DNA of 16,194 bases from SIG622 sp045652245 (lineage in GTDB: Bacteria > Bacillota > Clostridia > Oscillospirales > CAG-382). The position numbers and the translations under genes were made by a program. The notes beneath the pieces were generated by a model, which was not told the DNA's origin, searched no databases, and was given only the letters and a program-made list of their open reading frames with translations. The stretch covers positions 1 to 16,194 of the forward strand of contig JAZRTY010000025.1 in the NCBI GenBank assembly GCA_045652245.1, read 5' to 3'. Each line of letters starts with the position of its first letter. Position 1 is the stretch's first letter. Positions 1 to 7,960 of the stretch are shown piece by piece.

Positions 1-2452
1 CAAGCCCGATAACACAATCACAAGAGCTGAAGTTGTAACAGTTATAAACCGCGCTCGTGGCAGAGACACTCTTGCCGATGCAGTTCTTGGTGATATAAAT
101 GTAATATTCGTTGATGTTGACAGATCACACTGGGCATTCGGCAATATCGCAGAAGCTACAGTTTCTCATACATCCACAGACGGTGTTTGGGCGAGTGTCA
201 AGGAAGACCCGACAAAGAAGCTTGCTGAATTGCTCGGCGAAGACGCAATTTACGGCTTCTCTGTATCCGAAGCAAAGCTTGCAGAGCTTGATGCACTTGA
301 AGCACAAAGAATTGCTGAAATCAGAGCTACTCCTTCAGATTATTCAAAGATTACAGGTAAGAAAGTTTATGTTTCCACCTCAACAGGTAACGACGCAAAC
401 GACGGTCTGTCTGAGGCTACACCCGTAAAGAGTATTGCAAAGGCAAATGAAATTGCAGTTTTCGGTGACGGAATCCTCTTAAAGCGTGGCGATATGTGGC
501 GTGAGAGCGTTTATGTAGAAAGTGGCGTTACATATACAGCCTATGGCGAAGGTGCAAAGCCCTTTATTAACGCATCTCCCGAAAACGGTGCAGATCCGTC
601 AAAATGGACTCTCGTATATGAAGATGCAGCTACAGGCGCACTTGTATGGAAATACGAAAGAGAAGACTTCCTTGACACAGGTGTTATCGTTCTCAACGAC
701 GGTGAGGGCGGCTACTTCGGTGAAAAGGTAGCTTGTAACTTTAACGGTGAACATTTCTATCTCAAAGAAGATCCCGACAAGAAGCCTTATACCTACAAGC
801 AGCTTGGAAATCTTCAGTTCTTCCACAAGGCAGGTTCCATGTATCAGGGAAAGCATATTTACTGTGAATCGGCAACAGGTCCACTCTTCTTCAGATGCGA
901 CTACGGTAACCCCGGTTCAGTATTTAACAGCATCGAATTTGCAACACGTGTAAACTGTATGAAAGTTCGTACAGGCGTAACTGATGTTGTTATCGATAAC
1001 CTGTGCCTTAAGTATTCCGGATTCTACGGAGTTTCTCTCAGTTCAGACGTAAAGAATATAACAGTTCAGAACTGTGAAATCGGTTGGATTGGTGGTACAA
1101 TCACAACTTATAACAGATATAGACCTGAAACTCCTACAAGACTCGGTAACGGTATTGAGCTTTACGGTGCCTGTGACGGATTCTATATGGACAACAACTA
1201 TGTATATCAGTGCTATGACGCAGGTCTTACCCCTCAGGTTTCCGACTCTCAAAGAGATCTTCGTCAGGACAATATGAGAATCAAGAATAACGTAATTACC
1301 GACTGTGTATATTCAATAGAATATTTCCTTGATGCATCTCCGGATAGTAAATACGAAAGAGAAGGTCAGAATTTCCTTATTGAAGGAAACCTCATGCGTC
1401 GTGCAGGCTACGGATTTGGTTCAAGTAGACCCGACGTTAACAACCAGAGACATATCCGTACAGGAGCAGATGCCGGCAGAAAGCACGCATACTATAACTT
1501 TGAAATAAAGAACAACATCTTTGACAGAGCAGTACACGAGCTTATCCAGACCTATACAGTTACCCCTGAAGCAGCAGCAAAATATTCAGGCAACACCTAC
1601 ATTCAGGGTATCGACAACGGTCTTTACGAGCATTCCGACAAGTATAAGGCATCAACAGACCTTAGCGCACACGCAAACATCCAGAAGGAGCTCGGTGACC
1701 TGACAGCGCAGGTTTACCTTGTACCAAACATTCCGAAGTGGGAATACAAGTTCCCGGAAATTGCAAAGATTCCTGTAACAGAAGCTGAAAGAGCAGCATA
1801 CAATGCATATATTGCAAATCCTCCGTTGGGCGATACACTAACTCTTGCTCCTGTTGTTGAAATCGTACCCGAAGACGGCGAAAGCACAGAAATTGTAGAT
1901 CCTATGTTTGTTCGCACACAGAAAGCAAACAACCTCTACGGTTATATGCACAAGTCTATGAATGTTGAAGTAGGTACAGATTCCGGTACAGGAATAGCTT
2001 ATTCTCGCTTTACATTTAATAACGTAACCGACAGAGTTTTCCTTGATACTTATAACATTCCGAAGATAGATCTTACAGGTGGACAGGTATACTTCAAGTT
2101 CCTTGTTCGTACAAATAATAAGGAATCAACACCGTTCAGCGTATACTTCTGCAGAATCTGGGATAAAGACGACGTTGTAGTCGGAAGCAAGGACAACTAT
2201 ATGGCAGAATCACCCAAGGGAACAGGTGAATGGGAAGAAGTAATAATCAAGGCAAGTGATTTCTTACCTAATCATAATTACTCAAACCACATCTATCTCT
2301 GGATGCTCGGTCAGAACGTTGTAGGTACTGATCTCTACAATCTGAACGGAACTGCAAAGCAGGAAGGTTTGTACTTTGATATAGCTGCCTGGGCAGTATT
2401 TGATAACCTCGCATCTGCTAAAGCGTATGACCTTGCTGCAGCTGCGAAGTAA
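1..2452 (+). CDS. Surface protein A: SLH-anchored right-handed beta-helix protein (5' end missing)
   Basis: The frame is open from the first base, so the gene starts before the window; 816 residues are visible, ending at TAA 2450-2452. Visible residues 1-20 are the end of an SLH repeat with the TRAE motif (7-10). A further SLH half-motif (FVDVDRSHWAF) follows near 36-46, then a helical Ala/Glu-rich linker. At about residue 119 a beta-helix domain begins with GNDANDG, typical of DUF1565/pectate-lyase-like beta-helix proteins. Rungs can be read by eye, for example ITVQNCEIGW, FYMDNNYVYQCYDAG, MRIKNNVITDC and FEIKNNIFDR. The last ~190 residues form a probable beta-sandwich module ending in AYDLAAAAK. 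The protein should sit on the cell wall through SLH binding to secondary wall polymer. A polysaccharide-degrading or -binding role is inferred; no catalytic residue can be assigned. It closely resembles B and C downstream. A terminator follows 27 nt after the stop. Confidence 0.85.
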   Translation, partial: KPDNTITRAEVVTVINRARGRDTLADAVLGDINVIFVDVDRSHWAFGNIAEATVSHTSTDGVWASVKEDPTKKLAELLGEDAIYGFSVSEAKLAELDALEAQRIAEIRATPSDYSKITGKKVYVSTSTGNDANDGLSEATPVKSIAKANEIAVFGDGILLKRGDMWRESVYVESGVTYTAYGEGAKPFINASPENGADPSKWTLVYEDAATGALVWKYEREDFLDTGVIVLNDGEGGYFGEKVACNFNGEHFYLKEDPDKKPYTYKQLGNLQFFHKAGSMYQGKHIYCESATGPLFFRCDYGNPGSVFNSIEFATRVNCMKVRTGVTDVVIDNLCLKYSGFYGVSLSSDVKNITVQNCEIGWIGGTITTYNRYRPETPTRLGNGIELYGACDGFYMDNNYVYQCYDAGLTPQVSDSQRDLRQDNMRIKNNVITDCVYSIEYFLDASPDSKYEREGQNFLIEGNLMRRAGYGFGSSRPDVNNQRHIRTGADAGRKHAYYNFEIKNNIFDRAVHELIQTYTVTPEAAAKYSGNTYIQGIDNGLYEHSDKYKASTDLSAHANIQKELGDLTAQVYLVPNIPKWEYKFPEIAKIPVTEAERAAYNAYIANPPLGDTLTLAPVVEIVPEDGESTEIVDPMFVRTQKANNLYGYMHKSMNVEVGTDSGTGIAYSRFTFNNVTDRVFLDTYNIPKIDLTGGQVYFKFLVRTNNKESTPFSVYFCRIWDKDDVVVGSKDNYMAESPKGTGEWEEVIIKASDFLPNHNYSNHIYLWMLGQNVVGTDLYNLNGTAKQEGLYFDIAAWAVFDNLASAKAYDLAAAAK

Positions 2453-2478
2453 AAAAGTAACAATAAAACTTTAAACTT

Positions 2479-2513
2479 AAAACCTTGACACCGTTTTTGG
2501 TGTCAAGGTTTTT
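2479..2513 (+). terminator. Rho-independent terminator of gene A
   Basis: Perfect 10-bp stem CCTTGACACC / GGTGTCAAGG around the loop GTTTTT, extended by A-T pairs and followed by TTTTT. It lies just after the stop of gene A. An almost identical hairpin follows gene B, so it was probably duplicated with the gene unit. Confidence 0.9.
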
Positions 2514-2664
2514 GTAGTCAAATTTACCAAAAACAGCGGTTTGGTGTTATACACTAAAGACAAAACAAATGTGAAAATTGTAAAAATACATTTGTGTAGC
2601 TTTGTTGGATATGCACAATAAGCTTCCGAATGTTAACGGAGTTTAAAAAATGGCACAATTTTAC
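2514..2664. other. AT-rich intergenic spacer, genes A-B
   Basis: No gene is supported here. It holds two minor inverted repeats: ACCAAA 2526-2531 with TTTGGT 2540-2545, and ACAAATGT 2565-2572 with ACATTTGT 2588-2595. No role can be assigned. The part next to the terminator resembles the sequence after gene B (shared CAAAT..ACCAAAAA), consistent with the whole gene-plus-terminator unit having been duplicated. Confidence 0.5.
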
Positions 2665-2693
2665 TTGCATTATAGATGAAATCGTGTTATAAT
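2665..2693 (+). promoter_or_regulatory. Sigma-A promoter of gene B
   Basis: -35 TTGCAT (2665-2670), 17-bp spacer, -10 TATAAT (2688-2693) preceded by TGT, an extended -10. Transcription should start near 2700, giving a leader of about 110 nt before the ATG at 2810. Confidence 0.8.
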
Positions 2694-2725
2694 GCACACA
2701 TAGAGGAGAAGGCTTGGTTTTTGCA

Positions 2726-2755
2726 GTCATATACGGATTGTATATGATAATTTTT
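2726..2755 (+). promoter_or_regulatory. Hairpin followed by U-run in the leader of gene B
   Basis: TCATATAC (2727-2734) pairs with GTATATGA (2740-2747) around the loop GGATT. TTTTT at 2751-2755 follows after a 3-nt gap. The stem is AU-rich and weak, so it could be a conditional attenuator or merely a leader structure. The leader of gene C has a hairpin plus U-run at a comparable place. No known riboswitch class was recognised. The ribosome binding site AGGAGG for gene B is at 2796-2801, eight bases before the ATG. Confidence 0.3.
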
Positions 2756-2809
2756 CAAAAATCGGGTCATTTATTCTAATGTGAAATTTATAAAAAGGAG
2801 GTTTCAAAA

Positions 2810-4039
2810 ATGAAACTAAAAAGAATCTTGTCAGCAATCCTTGCAATAATGATGCTCGCATCTGCTGTAATCATCACTCCTGCAATTGCCGATGACACAA
2901 CGAACGAAGTAATCTCCTTTGATTACAGTTCACTTTTCCGCGATATCTCAAATGGCTACAAAACGGTGATTGTCGAAAAGGATGTGCAGTTTGAGGGTAA
3001 AAACGCACTTAAGGTTACTCCTAACCCGAATGCTACCGACGAAGCAACAGTAACCAAGGGCAAAGGTATCAACCTTGACAGCTATAACGTAATTAAGGGT
3101 GTTGATCTTACAAAAGTAAGATACATGACTGTTGAGTATTATCTTGATATGGAAACAGCACCCAAGGATAAAATGCAGATGGAGATCATCAACAATCCCG
3201 GTGGTACACTTTTGAAATCCGTTTGCGTTAACACAAATAATGCTTTTGTAACAGGCAAGTGGGCAACAGCTTTCTTCGATTTGTCAATACTTGAAGAGGC
3301 GTCAAATCCCGATAAGCCTATGCTTAACCACTTCCACTTAAGACCTTACGGTTATAACATAAAGTACACAAACTTCAAGGAAACTGACGTTTGCTATATC
3401 GGCAAGGTATCTTTCTACACAGAACGTCCTGACATTCCGGAAGCTAATCCTGATAATGCAGATCCTGAAGTGATAGAGTTTGATTACAGTTCACTTTTCC
3501 GTGATATCTCAAACAGCCACAAGACAGCGATTACCGAAAAGAATGTAAGCTTTGAGGGTAAAAATGCTCTTAAGGTTATACCTAACCCAAATACTACCGA
3601 CGAAGCAACAGTAACAAAGGGTAAAGGTATCAACCTTGACAGCTATAACGTAATCAAGGGTGTTGACCTTACAAAAGTAAGGTCCATGACTGTTGAGTAT
3701 TATCTTGATATGGAAAAAGCTCCTAATGATACAATGCAGATGGAAATCATCAACAACCCCGGTGGTACAATTCTGAAATCCGTTTGTGTAAACACAAAGG
3801 ATGCTTTTGTGACAGGTAAATGGGCAACAGCTACTTTTGACCTTTCAATCCTTGAAGAAGCGTCAAATCCCGATAAGCCTATGCTTAACCACTTCCACTT
3901 AAGACCTTACGGTTTTAACACAAAATATACAAACTTCAAGGAAACTGATGTTTGTTATATTGCAAATATTTCCTTCAGTACAGAGTCTGTTGCGGTTGAA
4001 GATGAACCTGCCGATACACCTGTTGAACCTACACCCTAA
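2810..4039 (+). CDS. Surface protein B, N-terminal part: signal peptide plus two tandem beta-sandwich-like modules, ended by an in-frame TAA
   Basis: The ATG has an ideal AGGAGG site eight bases upstream. Residues 1-27 are a signal peptide (KLKR, hydrophobic core, likely cleavage after TPAIA). Two similar modules follow, about residues 33-205 and 220-393. Each starts EVI(S/E)FDYSSLFRDIS and contains GINLDSYNVIKGVDLTKVR, ATAFFDLSIL or ATATFDLSIL, and HFHLRPYG. They look like carbohydrate-binding-type beta-sandwiches, but no family was identified. The frame stops at TAA 4037-4039, inside an acidic Pro-rich linker (DEPADTPVEPTP). The same frame continues after the stop with EPKADDEPVDTPEEDAEPE and a third module, so this is most likely the front part of one 1,567-codon gene ending at 7510. 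As written, the product would be a secreted 409-residue protein without SLH anchor or beta-helix. Real nonsense mutation, sequence error and readthrough cannot be told apart here. Confidence 0.85.
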   Translation: MKLKRILSAILAIMMLASAVIITPAIADDTTNEVISFDYSSLFRDISNGYKTVIVEKDVQFEGKNALKVTPNPNATDEATVTKGKGINLDSYNVIKGVDLTKVRYMTVEYYLDMETAPKDKMQMEIINNPGGTLLKSVCVNTNNAFVTGKWATAFFDLSILEEASNPDKPMLNHFHLRPYGYNIKYTNFKETDVCYIGKVSFYTERPDIPEANPDNADPEVIEFDYSSLFRDISNSHKTAITEKNVSFEGKNALKVIPNPNTTDEATVTKGKGINLDSYNVIKGVDLTKVRSMTVEYYLDMEKAPNDTMQMEIINNPGGTILKSVCVNTKDAFVTGKWATATFDLSILEEASNPDKPMLNHFHLRPYGFNTKYTNFKETDVCYIANISFSTESVAVEDEPADTPVEPTP

Positions 4040-4616
4040 GAACCAAAGGCAGACGATGAACCTGTTGATACACCCGAAGAGGACGCAGAGCCGGAAATAG
4101 TAGCTTTTGATTACAGTGACATTTACCGTGATATATCAAACGGCTACAAAGTTGCACTTGCCGAAAAGGACGTGGAATTTGACGGTAAAAAAGTGCTTAA
4201 GGTTACACCTAACCCGAACTCTACCGACGAAGCTACTGTCGCAAAGGGAAGAGCTATCAACCTTGACAGCTATAACGTAATCAAGGGTGTTGACCTTACA
4301 AAGGTAAGATACATGTCTGTTGAGTATTATCTTGATATGGAGACAGCTCCCAATGATACTATGCAGATGGAAATCATTAACAATCCTGCAGGTACAATTT
4401 TGAAATCTGTTTGTGTAAACACAAAGGATGCTTTTGTTACAGGCAAGTGGGCAACAGCTGTATTTGACCTTTCAATACTCGAAGAAGCAGCAAACCCCGA
4501 AAAGCCTATGCTTAACCATATGCACTTAAGACCTTACGGTTGGAATGCAAAATATACAGATTTTAAGGAAACTGATGTTGTTTATATCGGTAAGGTTACT
4601 TTCTTTACCGAGCTTC
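2915..4616 (+). repeat. Three tandem copies of the N-terminal module within gene B
   Basis: The string GATTACAGT, encoding DYS, marks the same module position at 2921, 3482 and 4109, giving steps of 561 and 627 bases (187 and 209 codons). Copies 1 and 2 are closest to each other, down to shared runs such as GATTACAGTTCACTTTTCCG. Copy 3 reads DIYRDIS where these have SLFRDIS, and it runs directly into the SLH region. Paralogue C has only one copy. The longer second step reflects an extended acidic linker, which holds the in-frame stop. Confidence 0.9.
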
Positions 4617-7510
4617 CCTCGTTTGAAGAACATACATCATATATGAAGGGTTACACAGACGGAACATTCCTTCCGGGTAACACTATGACAAGAGCAGAAG
4701 CTTGTACTACAGTTGCAAGAATCGTTGCAGGCAGCGATGAGCTTGTTCCTGCCGATAAGACAACTGCATTTACAGACATTGATGCTCACTGGGGTAAAAA
4801 GTACATCGCTTACGTTGAAAGCCTCGGATATCTAAAAGCTTATAGTGGTGCATTCCTCCCTGACCAACCCATAACAAGAGCTGAATTTGTAGAGCTCGTA
4901 TACAATATGGGACTTCTTCAGGATGCAGGAAAGCCTGCTTCCTTTACAGACGTAGATGCGTCTCACCCGAGATATAACGTAATTACAGCATCTGCTAAGG
5001 CAGGACTTGTTAATGGTTATGACAACGGAGACGGAACATTCTCCTTCAAGCCTGATAACACAATTACAAGAGCTGAAGTAGTAACTGTTATAAACCGTGC
5101 ACGCGGCAGAGACACAAAGGCTGAAAGCATTATGCCGGAAGTCAGCAAAATCTTTATGGATGTTGACAGAACACACTGGGCATTCGGCAATATTGCAGAA
5201 GCTACAATAAGTCACGAAGCATCAAAGGGTACATGGGTAACTACAACCGAAGACCCGGTAATGAAGCTCGTAGCACAGCTTGGCGAAGACGCAGTTTACG
5301 GTTATTCTGAATCCAATGCAAAGCTTGCAGAGCTTGATGCACTTGAAGCACAGAGAATAGCAGAAATCAGAGCTACTGCATCTGATTACTCAAAGATTAC
5401 AGGTAAGAAAATTTATGTTTCTTCTTCTATCGGTAATGACGCAAACGACGGTTTGACAGAGGCTACACCTGTTAAAACTATCGCAAAGGCAAATGAAATA
5501 GCAGCTGCCGGTGATGGTATACTTCTCAAGCGTGGCGACGAGTTCCGTGAGAGCGTTTATGTAAAGAGTAACACTACATATTCAGCTTACGGTGAAGGTG
5601 CAAAGCCCTTCATTAACGCATCTCCCGAAAACGGCGCAGATCCTTCCAAGTGGACACTCGTTCACGAGGACAAGAGCACAGGCGCACTTATCTGGAAATA
5701 TCACAGAGAAGATTTCCTTGATACAGGTGTTATCGTTCTCAACGACGGTAAGGACGGGGCTTTTGCACAGAAGGTAGCTTGTAACTTTAACGGCGAAAAC
5801 TTCTATCTTGACGGAGATGCAGAGAAGAAACCGTATACCTATAAGCAGCTTAACAATATGGAATTCTTCCATAAGATAGATTCCTTCTATGAAGGACCCG
5901 AAATTTACTGTGAAATCGCACACGGCCCCCTCTTCTTCAGATGCGACTACGGTAACCCCGGCTCTGTATTTGACAGCATCGAATTTGCAACACGTGTTAA
6001 CTGTATGAAGGTACTTACAGGTGTTGAAAACGTTGTAATTGACAACCTGTGCCTTAAATACTCAGGCTTCTATGGTGTATCTCTTGATACAGGTGTTAAG
6101 AATATTACAGTTCAGAACTGTGAAATCGGATGGATAGGTGGTACAATTACTACTTATAACAGATATGCTCCCGAAAAGTATGTAAGACTTGGTAACGGTA
6201 TCGAGCTCTACGGTGCAGTTGACGGTTTCTATATTGATAATAACTATGTATACCAGTGTTACGACGCAGGTATCACACCTCAGGTAACAGCATCCGGTGG
6301 CGGTAACTGTCGTGAGGATAACATCAGAATCAAGGACAACGTAGTTACCGACTGCGTATATTCAATCGAGTACTTCTTAGACGATGATTCAAACGGAAAG
6401 GCTGACAGAGCAGGTGAAAACTTCCTTATCGAAGGTAACCTTCTTCGTCGTGCAGGCTGGGGCTTTGGTTCCTCCCGCCCCGATATACATCGTCAGAAAC
6501 ATATCCGTTCAGGAGATTCTTCTGAAGATGAATATTACAATTTTGAAATAAAGAACAATGTGTTTGACAGAGGAGAGCTTGAGCTTGTTCACACAGATAC
6601 AGAGGTTGAAGCTTGTATTCCGACATATTCCGGTAACACTTATATTCAGGGTGTGGGTAACGGTCTGTTTGTAGGTGGTACAGATAAAAAGCATCTCAAA
6701 GAATCTACCGACCTTAATGCAAAGGCTCACATACAGCAGCAGCTTGGCGATGCAACAGCTCAGGTTTACCTTGTTCCGTTTATTCCGAACTGGACATATA
6801 CATATCCGACAGTAACTACCGTTCCGGTAACAGATGCTGAAAGAGCAGCATATAACGCATATCTTGCAAATCCACCCAAGGGTGATACAGAAACCCTCAA
6901 GCCTACAATTACAATTGAAGCAAGCGAAGGTGAGAGCACAGAGATAGTTGCTCCTCAGTTTGTTCGTTCACAGAAGGACAATAATCTTTATAGACCTGCT
7001 GATTTGAGAAAATGCTTTAGTGCTGAAGAAAAAGTAGATAATGCAACAGGAATAAACTATGTTCGCTTCACCTTTAACAACACAAGTGATAAGGTTCTTC
7101 TTGATACCTATTTTATTCCGAGAATAGACCTTACAGGTGATGATGTTTACTTCAAGTTCCTTGTTCGTACAAACAACAAGGATGCAGTGCCTTTCAATGT
7201 ATCTTTCTGCAGAATCTGGGATGAAGACGGTAATGTAATTACAAGTAGAGAAAATCCTTTTGCTGAAACACCCAAGAGTGACGGACAGTGGGAGGAAGTA
7301 ATAATAAAAGCACACGATTTAGGTGACGCTTGGAGCTATTCAACTCACGTTTACCTTTACATGCTTGGTACACAGAGAGTTGCATCATCACTCTTTAATG
7401 CTGACGGAACTGCAAAGCAGGCAGACCTCTACTACGATATAGCTGCATGGGCAGTGTTTGACAATCTTGCTTCTGCCAAGGCTTATGACCTTGCTGCAGC
7501 TGCGAAGTAA
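4172..7510 (+). CDS. Surface protein B, C-terminal part: third module, SLH region, beta-helix and C-terminal module (downstream of in-frame stop)
   Basis: The frame is open from 4040, directly after the TAA, and is the same frame as the upstream part. The given start, GTG 4172, is only the first possible start codon: it lies inside module 3, has no properly spaced ribosome site and no signal peptide, so independent translation is unlikely. Numbered from ATG 2810, module 3 spans about 429-600. The SLH region spans about 611-790 with three TRAE motifs (MTRAEACTT, ITRAEFVEL, ITRAEVVTV) and a trailing FMDVDRTHWAF. The beta-helix domain starts near 865 (GNDANDG), and the C-terminal module spans about 1377-1566, ending AYDLAAAAK. 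The intact protein would be a wall-anchored beta-helix protein like A and C. There are no further stops or frameshifts in over 1,100 codons, so any inactivation is recent or the stop is not absolute. Substrate unknown. Confidence 0.8.
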   Translation: MEFDGKKVLKVTPNPNSTDEATVAKGRAINLDSYNVIKGVDLTKVRYMSVEYYLDMETAPNDTMQMEIINNPAGTILKSVCVNTKDAFVTGKWATAVFDLSILEEAANPEKPMLNHMHLRPYGWNAKYTDFKETDVVYIGKVTFFTELPSFEEHTSYMKGYTDGTFLPGNTMTRAEACTTVARIVAGSDELVPADKTTAFTDIDAHWGKKYIAYVESLGYLKAYSGAFLPDQPITRAEFVELVYNMGLLQDAGKPASFTDVDASHPRYNVITASAKAGLVNGYDNGDGTFSFKPDNTITRAEVVTVINRARGRDTKAESIMPEVSKIFMDVDRTHWAFGNIAEATISHEASKGTWVTTTEDPVMKLVAQLGEDAVYGYSESNAKLAELDALEAQRIAEIRATASDYSKITGKKIYVSSSIGNDANDGLTEATPVKTIAKANEIAAAGDGILLKRGDEFRESVYVKSNTTYSAYGEGAKPFINASPENGADPSKWTLVHEDKSTGALIWKYHREDFLDTGVIVLNDGKDGAFAQKVACNFNGENFYLDGDAEKKPYTYKQLNNMEFFHKIDSFYEGPEIYCEIAHGPLFFRCDYGNPGSVFDSIEFATRVNCMKVLTGVENVVIDNLCLKYSGFYGVSLDTGVKNITVQNCEIGWIGGTITTYNRYAPEKYVRLGNGIELYGAVDGFYIDNNYVYQCYDAGITPQVTASGGGNCREDNIRIKDNVVTDCVYSIEYFLDDDSNGKADRAGENFLIEGNLLRRAGWGFGSSRPDIHRQKHIRSGDSSEDEYYNFEIKNNVFDRGELELVHTDTEVEACIPTYSGNTYIQGVGNGLFVGGTDKKHLKESTDLNAKAHIQQQLGDATAQVYLVPFIPNWTYTYPTVTTVPVTDAERAAYNAYLANPPKGDTETLKPTITIEASEGESTEIVAPQFVRSQKDNNLYRPADLRKCFSAEEKVDNATGINYVRFTFNNTSDKVLLDTYFIPRIDLTGDDVYFKFLVRTNNKDAVPFNVSFCRIWDEDGNVITSRENPFAETPKSDGQWEEVIIKAHDLGDAWSYSTHVYLYMLGTQRVASSLFNADGTAKQADLYYDIAAWAVFDNLASAKAYDLAAAAK

Positions 7511-7536
7511 AAAACAATAATATAAGCTTTAAACAT

Positions 7537-7574
7537 AAAGACCTTGATACCGTTTTTGGTGTCAAGGTCTTTTT
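7537..7574 (+). terminator. Rho-independent terminator of gene B
   Basis: Fifteen-pair stem AAAGACCTTGATACC (7537-7551) with GGTGTCAAGGTCTTT (7558-7572), one G-U pair, loop GTTTTT, and a run of T at the end. Near-identical in stem and loop to the terminator after gene A. Confidence 0.9.
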
Positions 7575-7807
7575 ACGTTCAAATCAACCAAAAATACAGC
7601 TGTACAGCATAGCAACAAGTACAAAAATATCGTGATATTACACAAAAAAAACCCCAGATATTTTTGTGCAACACGCAAAAGAAATGTTTGTTTATTAATA
7701 AAGTTTTTAGAAAATTAAACAATTATACATCTTTTGATTTTTTTTTGAAAAAGGTAAAAATAAGAATAAAAATTCGTTCAAAAGTAAAAAAATGTACAAA
7801 AATTTAC
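7575..7807. other. Very AT-rich intergenic spacer, genes B-C
   Basis: No gene is supported. Visible elements are a 10-bp palindrome TACAGCTGTA (7595-7604), a small inverted repeat AATATC/GATATT around 7626-7639, and CACAAAAA (7641-7648) facing TTTTTGTG (7661-7668). The rest is A-rich low-complexity sequence leading into the promoter of gene C. The A-tracts might act as an upstream promoter element, but this is only a guess. Confidence 0.45.
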
Positions 7808-7837
7808 TTGACAAGAAAATGTAAAATTAGTTATAAT
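7808..7837 (+). promoter_or_regulatory. Consensus sigma-A promoter of gene C
   Basis: Perfect -35 TTGACA (7808-7813) and perfect -10 TATAAT (7832-7837) with an 18-bp spacer. Transcription should start near 7844, giving a leader of about 117 nt before ATG 7961. Confidence 0.85.
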
Positions 7838-7874
7838 ATTTATGCATTGGAAAAGGTTGCAGATTTTACCGGAT

Positions 7875-7902
7875 TTTCAATTTTGGCAATTGAAATATTT
7901 TC
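7875..7902 (+). promoter_or_regulatory. Hairpin followed by U-rich run in the leader of gene C
   Basis: TTTCAATT (7875-7882) pairs with AATTGAAA (7888-7895), loop TTGGC, followed by TATTTTC. It lies at about the same distance from the promoter as the hairpin in the leader of gene B, and both leaders share CGGATT and a GG(A/G)(A/G)AAGG start. It could be a weak attenuator or unrelated structure in AT-rich RNA. Confidence 0.25.
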
Positions 7903-7960
7903 GGTTATGGCTGAACTTTTTATCGTATTTGCAAAATTTTAAGAAAGGCAGGTTTCAAAA

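Noticed and set aside
2714..2779. Possible leader peptide from TTG 2714 (21 codons) in the gene B leader
   Set aside because: A GAGGAG lies upstream, but the start is a rare codon, the spacing is short and the gene C leader has no counterpart.
7664..7942. 92-codon + strand frame between genes B and C
   Set aside because: It begins at a non-ATG codon without ribosome site, is Lys/Ile-rich low-complexity sequence, and contains the perfect TTGACA/TATAAT promoter and leader hairpin of gene C.
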